Assembly: GCF_031457495.1 (NCBI RefSeq)
Contig: NZ_JAVDWM010000001.1
Location: 2,840,001 to 2,904,000, forward strand
Length of the DNA: 64,000 bases
From: Sphingopyxis sp. BE259
Lineage (GTDB): Bacteria; Pseudomonadota; Alphaproteobacteria; Sphingomonadales; Sphingomonadaceae
Reading direction: 5' to 3'
Part shown: positions 26,827-35,727 of the stretch, piece after piece
Numbering within the stretch: the stretch's first letter is position 1
Layout of the letters: each line of letters starts with the position of its first letter
Program-made: the position numbers and the translations under genes
Notes under the pieces: model-generated
The model's input: only the letters and a program-made list of their open reading frames with translations
The model's database searches: none
What the model was told of the DNA's origin: nothing

Positions 26827-27615
26827 ATGGCGGGACGTATCGACGGGAAGGTCGCTCTGGTTACGGGCGCGGCGCAGGGCTTGGGCCGTGCCATTGCAGC
26901 ACGACTTGCCGAAGAAGGCGCGACGCTCATCATAACCGATATCAATGGAGGTGCGATCGAAAGCGCTGCCGCGGCCTTGGGTGTCCACGCCATGACGCAG
27001 GACGTCGCATCTGAACAGGGCTGGCAGGCCTTGGTCGCCGATGTTGAGGCGCGCTTTGGCGGCTTGCATATCCTGGTTAACAATGCCGGGATAGAAGGTG
27101 ATCCGGCGGTGGCCAAGGATCCCGAAAACGCCCCGATCGAGGACTGGAACCGAATTTTCGAGGTCAATGGTGCCGGGGTGTTCCTCGCATGCAAATATGG
27201 CATTAGCGCCATCGCGCGATCGGGCGGCGGTTCGATCATCAACATGTCGTCGGTAGCCTCGATGGTTCCCACTCCCTTCATCACCGCCTACGGCGCAGCG
27301 AAAGCGGCGGTCGAGCATCTCAGCCGGTCGGTGGCGCTACACTGCGCACAGGCAGGGCAAGGCATCCGCTGCAATTCCGTGCATCCCGGCCAAGTTCGCA
27401 CACCGATGCTCAACAAACTGTTCGAACGCATGGGCCGTGCCAACGGCGTCAGCGCCGATGCTTTTGCCGCGGAGTTTTTAAAGGGGATACCGATGGGCCG
27501 TTTTCAGGATCCAGTCGACATTGCCAATCTGGTCCTGTTCCTCGCGTCGGACGAATCCCGCTATGTAACCGGGCAGGCAATCGCCTGCGACGGCGGTTTC
27601 ACCCTGGCGCATTGA
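26827..27615 (+). CDS. short-chain dehydrogenase/reductase (SDR)
   Basis: The 262-residue classical SDR has TGAAQGLGRAIA as cofactor motif, Asp in IITDIN pointing to NAD(H), the NNAGIEG motif, catalytic Ser in INMSSVASM and YGAAK. Its C-terminus DGGFTLAH is typical. It belongs to the group of 3-hydroxyacyl/steroid/cyclohexanol-type dehydrogenases; substrate unknown. It starts with ATG after a GGGAGAT ribosome site. Together with the preceding SDR it suggests two successive or alternative alcohol oxidations in the same route. Confidence 0.87.
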   Translation: MAGRIDGKVALVTGAAQGLGRAIAARLAEEGATLIITDINGGAIESAAAALGVHAMTQDVASEQGWQALVADVEARFGGLHILVNNAGIEGDPAVAKDPENAPIEDWNRIFEVNGAGVFLACKYGISAIARSGGGSIINMSSVASMVPTPFITAYGAAKAAVEHLSRSVALHCAQAGQGIRCNSVHPGQVRTPMLNKLFERMGRANGVSADAFAAEFLKGIPMGRFQDPVDIANLVLFLASDESRYVTGQAIACDGGFTLAH

Positions 27616-27619
27616 AGTG

Positions 27620-29281
27620 ATGATGACCGAACCACCACACTTCATCCCGGGCTTGATGCAGGACCGCCCGCTGCTCATCTCCTCGCTCATCGACTATGCT
27701 GCGGAATATCACGGTAGGCGCGAGATTGTGTCGCGAGCGGTCGAGGGCGGAATCCACCGCATAACCTATGCATCGGCGCGCGACCGCGCAATGAAGGTCG
27801 CCGCCGCGCTAAGGGACTATGGCATCCAGCCCGGCGACCGGATCGGCACGCTCGCTTGGAACACTCATCGTCATTTCGAACTCTTCTTTGGCATTTCCGG
27901 CATTGGCGCGATCTTGCACACGATCAACCCGCGGCTGTTTGAGGAACAGATTCATTATATTGTCCGTCACGGCGCCGACCGCATCCTGTTCGTCGATGCG
28001 GATTTCCTGCCGCTCGTCCGGCGATTATTACCCTATGCGACATCGGTCGAGGCCGTCATCGTTCTGGGTGAAGCAAGTGCCGAACAAAGCGAAGGGGTGG
28101 ACAGGCTGGTCGATTATGAAGCGTGGACCGCGCAGCACCTGCCGATCCCCGACTGGCCAGCGTTCGACGAACGCGCCGCCAGCGCGCTTTGCTATACGTC
28201 CGGAACAACAGGCGATCCAAAGGGCGTACTCTACAGCCACCGCTCGACCATGTTGCATACCTTCGCCGCGGCTCAGAAAAGCGCGATGAATCTGGGCTGC
28301 GACGACACTATTATCGCCATCGCACCGATGTATCACGCCAATGCATGGGGCATGCCCTATCTTGCTGCCATGACGGGGGCGAAACTGGTAATGCCAGGGC
28401 CGCGCAATGATGCTCAGAATATCGTCGGCCTCATCAACGAAGAAGGTGCAACCTTTGCCTGCGGCGTACCGACGATATGGACCAATGTACTGGAGCATCT
28501 TCGGCAGACCGGCGAAACCATTCCCAGCCTTGATCGAACCACCATTGGCGGTTCCGCGGTTAGCCCAGCGATGATAGAGGCGCTCGCCGCGCATGGTGTG
28601 CGCACGCTCCACCTGTGGGGGATGACCGAGATGTCGCCGATGGGTGTCGTTGCAACCAAAACGCCCGATGTCGAGGCGATGCCAAAGGAAAAGCAGCGCC
28701 ACCAGCTGACCAAGCAAGGCCGTGCCCAGTTCGGCGTCGAATTGAAGATCGTCGACGAGGACCACCGGGCGCTGCCGCATGATGGCACCACGGCGGGCGC
28801 CCTGTGGGTCCGGGGGCCATGGATCGCATCGGGCTATTACCGGCGCGAGCATGAGCCGTTGCTCGACGCCGACGGCTGGTTTCCTACTGGCGATATCGCG
28901 ACCATCGACCCGCTGGGCTATATGCAGATTACCGACCGGGCGAAGGACATCATCAAATCTGGCGGCGAGTGGATCAGCTCGATCGAATTGGAAAACGCCG
29001 TCGTCGCGCACCCCGACGTCATGATTGCAGCCGTTATCGGTGTTCCGGACCTGCGTTGGGAAGAACGACCGCTGCTGATCGTCCAAGCCGTAGAGGGTAA
29101 GGCGCTGTCCGTCGATGCCATCCGGGAATTTCTGGCTAATCGCGTCGCACGCTGGTGGATTCCGGAACGCATCGAATTCGTCGCAGCGATGCCGCTTACG
29201 GCGACGGGCAAAATCAGGAAGACGGCGCTGCGCGAAATCTACGTCGCCGCAGCACCGAGTGAAAAGGATGAGACAGCATGA
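27620..29281 (+). CDS. acyl-CoA synthetase (AlkK / medium-chain fatty acid-CoA ligase-like)
   Basis: About 553 residues with the adenylate-forming signatures YTSGTTGDPKGVLYSHRS, WGMTEMSPMG and GWFPTGDIATID, then DRAKDIIKSGGEWISS and the catalytic Lys region TATGKIRKTAL. AlkK-like ligases activate medium-chain or aryl-alkanoic acids to CoA thioesters. In this operon it probably activates a catabolic intermediate distinct from phenylacetate, because paaK is also present; this is inference. The start could be GTG 27617, ATG 27620 or ATG 27623. Its stop overlaps the next gene by four bases. Confidence 0.85.
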   Translation: MMTEPPHFIPGLMQDRPLLISSLIDYAAEYHGRREIVSRAVEGGIHRITYASARDRAMKVAAALRDYGIQPGDRIGTLAWNTHRHFELFFGISGIGAILHTINPRLFEEQIHYIVRHGADRILFVDADFLPLVRRLLPYATSVEAVIVLGEASAEQSEGVDRLVDYEAWTAQHLPIPDWPAFDERAASALCYTSGTTGDPKGVLYSHRSTMLHTFAAAQKSAMNLGCDDTIIAIAPMYHANAWGMPYLAAMTGAKLVMPGPRNDAQNIVGLINEEGATFACGVPTIWTNVLEHLRQTGETIPSLDRTTIGGSAVSPAMIEALAAHGVRTLHLWGMTEMSPMGVVATKTPDVEAMPKEKQRHQLTKQGRAQFGVELKIVDEDHRALPHDGTTAGALWVRGPWIASGYYRREHEPLLDADGWFPTGDIATIDPLGYMQITDRAKDIIKSGGEWISSIELENAVVAHPDVMIAAVIGVPDLRWEERPLLIVQAVEGKALSVDAIREFLANRVARWWIPERIEFVAAMPLTATGKIRKTALREIYVAAAPSEKDETA

Positions 29282-29823
29282 CAGACTGGAGTTGGGGGCA
29301 ATCGACCAACGCAATCATCCAGATGGCTTATATCGTGGAGGACATTCACGCCTCCATGCCCGTCTTTACGCGCGATCTGGGAATCGGCCCGTGGTTCGTC
29401 ATCGAACATTTCCCGTTCCGTCGCCTGAGCTATCGTGGTGTCGAGACGACATGTGACCTGAGCCTTTGCCTCGGCGTGTCCGGGGGCATGATGTACGAAT
29501 TGATCCAGCAGAATGACGACCAGCCCAGCGCCTACAGCGAATTGTACCACCGATCGGGTTGGGGGTTCCACCATTACGCAGTCGCCGCTCGCGCCGATGG
29601 ATATGACGCGCTGGTTCAGCGCCATGTCGGCCAGGGCGCAGAGCTGGTGCTGGATGCCGAGGTCGGTGTCGGCGGCCGCGCTGCCTATGTAGATACCACG
29701 CCCGCGTTGATGGGCATGATCGAGCTCATCGAAATGACACCAGAGGTCGAACAAATGTTCCACATGATCCATCAGGCGGCGCAAAATTGGGACGGGAGCG
29801 ATCCGATCCGTACACTGGGGTAG
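29278..29823 (+). CDS. VOC-superfamily protein (glyoxalase-like)
   Basis: The 181-residue protein has the paired beta-alpha-beta-beta-beta modules of the vicinal-oxygen-chelate fold: IIQMAYIVEDIHASMPVFTR at the N-terminus and GWGFHHYAVAARADGYDALV in the second half, with a terminal MIELIEM. Such proteins in catabolic clusters act as epimerases, isomerases or lactone/extradiol-type enzymes using a bound metal. The ATG overlaps the stop of the CoA ligase gene (ATGA), so it is part of that operon and probably acts on the CoA ester or a precursor. Confidence 0.75.
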   Translation: MTDWSWGQSTNAIIQMAYIVEDIHASMPVFTRDLGIGPWFVIEHFPFRRLSYRGVETTCDLSLCLGVSGGMMYELIQQNDDQPSAYSELYHRSGWGFHHYAVAARADGYDALVQRHVGQGAELVLDAEVGVGGRAAYVDTTPALMGMIELIEMTPEVEQMFHMIHQAAQNWDGSDPIRTLG

Positions 29824-29872
29824 AATGATCGACGCAAAATCGCGTTGACGTGCGCAATTTCTCGAATAAACT

Positions 29873-29884
29873 GACCGCTCGGAC
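29873..29884. promoter_or_regulatory. imperfect palindrome resembling the paa operator
   Basis: The sequence gaccgctcggac is upstream of the LuxR-type gene. It matches gaccgcccggtc of the paaA/paaG region at ten of twelve positions. Confidence 0.25.
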
Positions 29885-29934
29885 AAAGAATTCGGCTGCA
29901 AGACCGAAACTGATCATGAGTCAGGAGAGATGTA

Positions 29935-31026
29935 GTGGCGCACACCGATTTTGCGGCGGATCCATCCGCGTCCATCTATGAGAAAATTTTATCGTGCGTC
30001 GGACCCGCGACAATGTGCGCCGATGTGCTGGAACCGGTCGCCGATGCGCTGGGCGCCGAGAGTGGCGTATATCTGCAATTCGTCTCTTCGCATTATGATC
30101 GTCATGGCATCGGAGCATCGCGCTATATTGGCGGTCGGCCGGATGCAGTCGATGCTTATGTCGATGGCCTCTACCGTATGGATCCGGTAATCCAGCCAGC
30201 GATTGACGCGCTTAGCCAGTTGGACAACCGGTCATGCAGCATCAGTTCGACGTCGTTCGAACAGCCTGAGTTTGACGATCTCTATGCTTCAGTCTTTTTG
30301 AAACCCTTCGACATCGGTCACGTCATGGCACTGGCGGTCCCGATGGAAACCGACTTCGACCTGCAATTGAACTGCCTTGGCTTTCACCGCCCTTATGGCG
30401 AAAGTCCTTTCCTTCCAGAGCAGGTCGCCTGGTTCAAACGGCTCGCGCCGGCACTGGTATCGGCACTGCAGACGATTGCTCGCTGCGAGACGTTGGAAAT
30501 ATCCCGCGCGCTGATCGGGATTTCGGGTCGCCAGGCAGGCACGGTCGGCTATCTGGTCCTGGACGAAGATTTGGTCGTTCGCAGCGCCAATGCGTCCGGC
30601 GTGGCACTGTTCGGGCTCGACCACCCCTCTAGCGATAATTTACTCGGCAACGTCAAAGAGTTACTACTTCGCGATCCACCCACCGATGGCGACAGCCGCG
30701 CCTTGATGCCGCACGACCGCGCGGTTCCGGTTTCCGAAATAGAAATTCGGGGATTTCGTTCGGGGGACGATTGCCAGCATTATTTGGTGACGGCCATGGG
30801 ATCCCCCCTTCGCTTGTCACTGGACAGCGCCTGCCGGGCCTTTGGCTTTACCGAGCGCGAAAGCGAAGTGGCCCACCACATCGCCGAAGGCAAAGGCAAT
30901 GTATCGCTGGCGCGGGAGCTTGGTATTTCTTTCCGGACAGTCGAGAACCATCTGCGCGCCGTTTATCGCAAGGCCTCGGTCGGAAGCCGCACCCAGTTGA
31001 TTTCGCGCCTGCTCGAATTCGCTTGA
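29935..31026 (+). CDS. LuxR-family transcriptional regulator with large N-terminal domain
   Basis: The 363-residue protein starts at GTG 29935 with an AGGAGAG ribosome site. The C-terminal HTH is LuxR/GerE type (GFTERESEVAHHIAEGKGNV then LARELGISFRTVENHLRAVY). The N-terminal 290 residues form a GAF/PAS-like sensory part that I cannot assign (segments ADALGAESGVYLQFVSS and GRQAGTVGYLVLDEDLVVRS). Regulators of this build sit beside TonB receptors and aromatic-catabolic genes in sphingomonads and probably respond to the substrate. Placed between the SDR operon and the TonB receptor, it likely controls one or both. Confidence 0.83.
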   Translation: MAHTDFAADPSASIYEKILSCVGPATMCADVLEPVADALGAESGVYLQFVSSHYDRHGIGASRYIGGRPDAVDAYVDGLYRMDPVIQPAIDALSQLDNRSCSISSTSFEQPEFDDLYASVFLKPFDIGHVMALAVPMETDFDLQLNCLGFHRPYGESPFLPEQVAWFKRLAPALVSALQTIARCETLEISRALIGISGRQAGTVGYLVLDEDLVVRSANASGVALFGLDHPSSDNLLGNVKELLLRDPPTDGDSRALMPHDRAVPVSEIEIRGFRSGDDCQHYLVTAMGSPLRLSLDSACRAFGFTERESEVAHHIAEGKGNVSLARELGISFRTVENHLRAVYRKASVGSRTQLISRLLEFA

Positions 31027-31212
31027 TCGCCCGTCCCGCGCCTACTCGCTATTCTGCAGCACTTTGCGCTTAATGCTACCACCGCCACCAGCTCGTCTTG
31101 ACATGAGTGTTTCCCGCTATTTCGCTCCCGCGATCCCGGGACCATAGCCCCACTATAACAATAACCGGCGAGTGGCGCATGCGCCGCCTCTGGCCTTTGA
31201 GGGAGACTATGG

Positions 31213-33423
31213 ATGTCCAATGGCGGACGATATATGAGCAAGGCGGCGATCATCGCGCTGGCCATCGGACTGGCACCGACCGTTGTGTTCGCACAGGAGG
31301 AGCCCGGCGGATCAGTTGCCGACGCAAACGACGGGCTGGACGATATCATCGTCACCGCCACCCGCCGCGAAGCCAATGTTCAAGATATTCCGATCGCGGT
31401 TACCGCGCTGTCGGGCAACCGGCTGATCGAAGCGGGTATCACTTCGTCAACCGACCTGGCCGCCCTTACACCCGGATTGCAGTTTACCGATCCTGGCGGT
31501 TCACCCGTTGCAGGGCTCATCTCGATCCGAGGCGTGTCCCAGAATGATTTCGCTGGCCATATCGAACCGGCCAATGCTTATTATATCGATGAGGTCTATC
31601 AGCCGTCTAACGCGACCAGCGTCCAGCAGCTTTATGATGTTTCGCGTGTCGAAGTTCTGAAAGGGCCGCAGGGCACATTATTTGGGCGTAACGCCACCGG
31701 CGGCTTGATCCATGTCATCTCGAACCAGCCGACCGACAGCCTGGATGGCTATGTTGATGTGACAATTGCCAGTTATGACCAATTCCGCGTCGAGGCGGCT
31801 CTTGGTGGCCCGCTCGGTGAGAATCTTACGGGTCGCATTGCCTTTTTCCGCGACAAGCACGGCGGATATATCCGCAATGATATTGGCCCCGATGTGAACG
31901 AAGACCACAGCATTGCCGGGCGCGTGCAGCTGAAGTTCGAGCCAACGTCGGACCTGAAAATCAACCTGTTCGCTGACATCTACAGGATCAGGCCTATCGT
32001 TGTGGGCGGCGCGCAGATCACCGGGGCCGCGCCCGATGCCAACGGGCTCGGCGTCCCTTTGCCGCCCGGCACGCCGACAGGCTTCGGCTACGTCGATGCC
32101 GATGGCGATCCCTATACCGGTTCGTTTGACGCAGAGGGCTTGCTGGACCGGCGGACATGGACGGTTGGGGGCAAGATCGCTTATTCCTTTGGAGACCTGA
32201 CTCTCGCTTCGCTGACGAGCTATCAGGACCTGGATTCGGTCTATGTCGCCGACAATGATTATTCACCCTTCCCGATCGGGATTTTCCGGCAGAACTCCAA
32301 GGCCAAGCATTTCACGCAAGAGCTCCGCCTGCTAAAGGAAACGGGCGACTTCCGCTGGACTGCCGGTCTGTACTATCTGAACATAAGGGGCGATTATTTT
32401 CAGGGCTTTGAATTGCCGGCCTTCGCGTCCTATCCGCGCGCTAGTTACAGCGTCGATACCGAATCCTTCTCCGGATTTGTGCAGGGCGATTATGATCTGT
32501 CGTCACAGGTGTCGATCACCGCTGGCGTCCGCGTAACGCGGGACGAGAAGGATTATACCTATCTCGAAACCTGTGACGGGCCGCTTTGCGCGCTATTCAT
32601 CGCGCCGGGCTCGCTCGCCGCCAATGGCCTGACGACCGACAAACATGGCGAAACCGACTGGTCCGGGAGGCTGTCGATCAACTGGAAACCGAACGACGAC
32701 GTCTTGCTATATGCCAGCGCCAATCGCGGGTACAAGGCATTCAACTATAACGCCGGCTTCGTTGGGCAGGCGCCGATATCAGGTTTTCGATTCGATGGCG
32801 AAAATCTGATGGCTTATGAAATCGGAGCAAAGTTAGAGTTGTTCGACCGCCGCGTTCGTTTCAACAGCGCCGCCTTCTATTACGACTATTCTGATTATCA
32901 GGCTTTCGATCAGCGCGGATTCAACTTCACGCTCTTCAACACCAGCGCTACCATTTATGGCGCCGACTTCGAAGTCACGGTGAACCCCGGTGGCGGATTC
33001 CGGTTCAATGCCGGCCTGGCGCTTCTTGACACGAAGGTCGAGGACGTGCCGATCGGCGCGACGCTGGTCAGCCGCGATGCCCCACAAGCACCGGATTACA
33101 CGCTCAACCTCGGCGCATCCAAAAAATTCGAAACTCCGATTGGTGGTCTGAATATCAGTATAGACGCTTCCTATAGCGATGAGTTCTATGCCCAGCTTAC
33201 CAATGCGCCAGTCACGCTGATCCCAGGAGAATGGACGGTCAACGCACGGATCAGCCTGAAGACATTGAGCGACCATCTGGACATTGCATTGTTCGCCGAC
33301 AATGTCTTCGATGTCGCGCGCAAGACCTTTTCGTTTGACGTGTCCGGCCCGCCGCTGGGCGGCGCGTATAACACCTACGCCCGTCCGCGATGGATCGGTG
33401 GCCAGATACGTTATAATTTCTGA
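31213..33423 (+). CDS. TonB-dependent outer-membrane receptor
   Basis: The 736-residue protein has a signal peptide (ALAIGLAPTVVFAQ), a TonB box-like DDIIVTATRREANVQDIPIA, a plug domain with LYDVSRVEVLKGPQGTLFGR and NATGGLIHV, and a beta-barrel ending in the typical C-terminal strand IGGQIRYNF. A GGGAGA site precedes ATG 31213; ATG 31234 is also possible. In sphingomonads such receptors often import aromatic or hydrophobic substrates rather than siderophores. Its place in the island, next to a LuxR-type sensor and the catabolic operons, suggests uptake of the island's substrate. Confidence 0.9.
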   Translation: MSNGGRYMSKAAIIALAIGLAPTVVFAQEEPGGSVADANDGLDDIIVTATRREANVQDIPIAVTALSGNRLIEAGITSSTDLAALTPGLQFTDPGGSPVAGLISIRGVSQNDFAGHIEPANAYYIDEVYQPSNATSVQQLYDVSRVEVLKGPQGTLFGRNATGGLIHVISNQPTDSLDGYVDVTIASYDQFRVEAALGGPLGENLTGRIAFFRDKHGGYIRNDIGPDVNEDHSIAGRVQLKFEPTSDLKINLFADIYRIRPIVVGGAQITGAAPDANGLGVPLPPGTPTGFGYVDADGDPYTGSFDAEGLLDRRTWTVGGKIAYSFGDLTLASLTSYQDLDSVYVADNDYSPFPIGIFRQNSKAKHFTQELRLLKETGDFRWTAGLYYLNIRGDYFQGFELPAFASYPRASYSVDTESFSGFVQGDYDLSSQVSITAGVRVTRDEKDYTYLETCDGPLCALFIAPGSLAANGLTTDKHGETDWSGRLSINWKPNDDVLLYASANRGYKAFNYNAGFVGQAPISGFRFDGENLMAYEIGAKLELFDRRVRFNSAAFYYDYSDYQAFDQRGFNFTLFNTSATIYGADFEVTVNPGGGFRFNAGLALLDTKVEDVPIGATLVSRDAPQAPDYTLNLGASKKFETPIGGLNISIDASYSDEFYAQLTNAPVTLIPGEWTVNARISLKTLSDHLDIALFADNVFDVARKTFSFDVSGPPLGGAYNTYARPRWIGGQIRYNF

Positions 33424-33440
33424 CGACCGGGAGCCCTTTT

Positions 33441-34043
33441 TCAGGAAGTTCGGGAACGACCTTTTTGGCCTGTGATAAGGTCGTTCACCATTTTAGAAAT
33501 ATCATCGTGAGACACCGGCCCAGTTGGATCGAACCAGGTATGCGTCCAGTTGATCATCCCGAATAAAAGCATTGTCTTAACCCGTGCCCGCGATCGGTTA
33601 TCGGCCAGTTCCGGTTCACATTCGACCAACAGCTTCTGGACGGCATTGATGATCCGCCGCTGCTTTTTCACGATGGACGATCGCCGAGATTCCGGCAGGC
33701 TTTCCAGTTCGTTCAGCAGCACTTTCTGACGGCTCGCTGCGCCGACATAATGTTGCATGAAGCGGCGGATCAGTGCGGAGAGACTATCAGCCGCCGATAG
33801 GTCGTCCAGCACCACCGCGTCGACATCCGCAAGCAGCAGGTCGATGTGCGATTCCATGACAGCGAAGAGGATGTCTTCCTTCGAAGGGTAATAGTAATAG
33901 ATCAGAGACTTTGAGTAGTCGCACGCTTTCGCCAGCTCAGAGATCGACGTCGCGTGGAAACCAGCACGCGCGAAAAGCTCCGCGGCCTTGTCAAGTACGG
34001 CTTCCTTGCGCTCTTCATAATCGGGGGCTTGGGTACGGGCCAA
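33441..34043 (-). CDS. TetR-family regulator, probable PaaR-like repressor
   Basis: The 200-residue protein has an N-terminal TetR HTH (ELFARAGFHATSISELAKAC, DYSKSLIYYYYPSKEDILFA) and a helical ligand-binding part ending MINWTHTWFDPTGPVS. Position and type match the TetR-like PaaR regulators of beta- and alphaproteobacterial paa clusters, which repress until phenylacetyl-CoA binds. It lies downstream of paaE by 100 bp on the same strand. The palindromes between paaA and paaG (37877 and 37942) are candidate operators. It converges with the TonB receptor gene, 17 bp apart. Confidence 0.85.
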   Translation of the reverse strand: MARTQAPDYEERKEAVLDKAAELFARAGFHATSISELAKACDYSKSLIYYYYPSKEDILFAVMESHIDLLLADVDAVVLDDLSAADSLSALIRRFMQHYVGAASRQKVLLNELESLPESRRSSIVKKQRRIINAVQKLLVECEPELADNRSRARVKTMLLFGMINWTHTWFDPTGPVSHDDISKMVNDLITGQKGRSRTS

Positions 34044-34143
34044 ACTGCCTCTCCTGAACCGATGCGACGGTTTGATCCTTCGCGCACCTGCGGCTCAACG
34101 CATAGGCATGCCAACGGATCAGGATCAACCCCGTAAGATGGCC

Positions 34144-35220
34144 TCAGCCATCATAGTCCAATACGACGTCGTCGGTTTCAGGTATTGCCTGGCAGGTCAG
34201 CACATACCCCTGTGCCACCTCCGCAGCCGACAGCCCATAATTGGCCGCCATATGAACTCGCCCGGACAACAACCGCGCGCGGCATGTTGCGCACACGCCT
34301 GCCTTGCACGCAAAGGGCGCTGGAAGGCCGGCGGCCCGCGCGTTTTCCAGTATGCTGCCGTGGTCGGCGTCAAAGTCCAGCCTGCGGCGACGACCATCTA
34401 TCATCACCTGCATCTTGCGCCCCGCCGCCTGCTTCTCGCGCTGACGCAGATGCGCGCTTTCTGCACCGCTCAGCCGTCCCGCGGTAAAGCGCTCGATCAA
34501 GATCTGATCGCGTCTCATGCCCGCCGCCGTTAGTCCCTGTTCCACCGCGTCCATCATCGGTCCTGGGCCGCAGACAAAAGCTGCGTCGGTCGACACGGGA
34601 TCCATCAGCATTCGCACGATTTCGGGCATTTTTTCACCGTCCAGGCGCCCGTTATACAGAGCAATTTCCCCTTCTTCATCGTCGAAGAAATGGTGGATAC
34701 TAAGTCGCTCGAGATAGCGGTCCTTCAACGCCGCAATCTGTTCAAGAAACATGACCGACCCGGAAGATCGGTTTGCATAGAAGAGCACGAAGCGGCTCTC
34801 CGCCTCCACCGCTAGCGCCGTTTTCATCAACGAAAGCACCGGCGTGATGCCCGATCCAGCGGCGTAAGCTGCATAATGTCGCGCCCGCGCCGGATCAAAT
34901 GCCCAGGTGAAGCTGCCATGCGGGGGCATAACGTCGATCTGGTCGCCGACGGCCACATGGCTATTGGCCCAGCTGGAGAACAGCCCACCGCTGACCTGTT
35001 TGATCGCGACGCGCAATTCGCCCTCGTGCGGCGCGACACACACCGAATAGTTTCGACGAACTTCTTCCCCGTCGACGAAGGCGCGCAACGTCAAATGCTG
35101 CCCGGGACGGAAGGAAAATATATCGCCCAGCGCGTCGGGGACACCAAAGCAGATCGAGAGAGCATCCTCAGTTTCGCGGCGAACGTCCGTAACCTTGAGC
35201 GAGTGAAAACCGGCAGTCAC
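34144..35220 (-). CDS. paaE: phenylacetyl-CoA 1,2-epoxidase, reductase subunit
   Basis: A GTG start at 35220, with GAGGA seven bases upstream and ten bases after the paaD stop, gives 358 residues, the family length; earlier in-frame codons lie inside paaD. N-terminal FAD domain: RRNYSVCVAP. NAD domain: AAGSGITPVLSLMKTAL and FVCGPGPMMDA. The C-terminal plant-type [2Fe-2S] domain has CKAGVCATCRARL and a later Cys in VLTCQ. PaaE passes electrons from NADPH to the PaaA diiron centre, which epoxidises ring carbons 1 and 2 of phenylacetyl-CoA. It is the last gene of the paaABCDE run. Confidence 0.95.
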   Translation of the reverse strand: MTAGFHSLKVTDVRRETEDALSICFGVPDALGDIFSFRPGQHLTLRAFVDGEEVRRNYSVCVAPHEGELRVAIKQVSGGLFSSWANSHVAVGDQIDVMPPHGSFTWAFDPARARHYAAYAAGSGITPVLSLMKTALAVEAESRFVLFYANRSSGSVMFLEQIAALKDRYLERLSIHHFFDDEEGEIALYNGRLDGEKMPEIVRMLMDPVSTDAAFVCGPGPMMDAVEQGLTAAGMRRDQILIERFTAGRLSGAESAHLRQREKQAAGRKMQVMIDGRRRRLDFDADHGSILENARAAGLPAPFACKAGVCATCRARLLSGRVHMAANYGLSAAEVAQGYVLTCQAIPETDDVVLDYDG

Positions 35221-35230
35221 ATCATCATCC

Positions 35231-35725
35231 TCAATGGCATTTGAAACGGTCGAAAGGCTCGAGGCAGGTATGACATCGCCACAATGCCTTGCAGGGCGTC
35301 GATCCAAAGCGGCTAACCTCTCGGGTTTCGGTGGAGCCGCATTGCGGACAGACAACAAGCGCCGCGGCGCCCGGCGTTGGTGCGCTGGCGGCAGACGGCG
35401 GCGGCGCGATACCATAGGCATTCAGCTTGTGACGTCCCGCCTCGGTGATCCAGTCCGTCGTCCACGGCGGCGACAAGGTTGTCTCCACCGCGACATGGCA
35501 GAACCCTCCATCGTCTAGCGCCTCGCGGATCGATGCCGCAATCTCCAGCGTCGCGGGACAGCCGGTATAGGTCGGCGTGACAAGCACCGCCGGATTTTCC
35601 GCGCGCACACCACGCACGATTCCCAGATCGACGATCGAAACCACCGGGATTTCGGGATCGGGCACAGCAGCGAGTAGCGCCAGCACGCGTTCTTGCTCCT
35701 GTGCATTGAGGATGATTGTGCTCAT
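35231..35725 (-). CDS. paaD: phenylacetyl-CoA epoxidase maturation protein
   Basis: The 164-residue protein has an N-terminal DUF59/MIP18-type domain (VPDPEIPVVSIVDLGIVRGV, TPTYTGCPAT) and a C-terminal zinc- or cluster-binding stretch with paired Cys (CPQCGS, CKALWRCHTC, KCH). PaaD is thought to assist Fe-S cluster assembly, probably for PaaE. It is two bases downstream of paaC and ten upstream of paaE. The Cys-rich tail is complete. Confidence 0.94.
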   Translation of the reverse strand: MSTIILNAQEQERVLALLAAVPDPEIPVVSIVDLGIVRGVRAENPAVLVTPTYTGCPATLEIAASIREALDDGGFCHVAVETTLSPPWTTDWITEAGRHKLNAYGIAPPPSAASAPTPGAAALVVCPQCGSTETREVSRFGSTPCKALWRCHTCLEPFDRFKCH

Positions 35726-35727
35726 GC

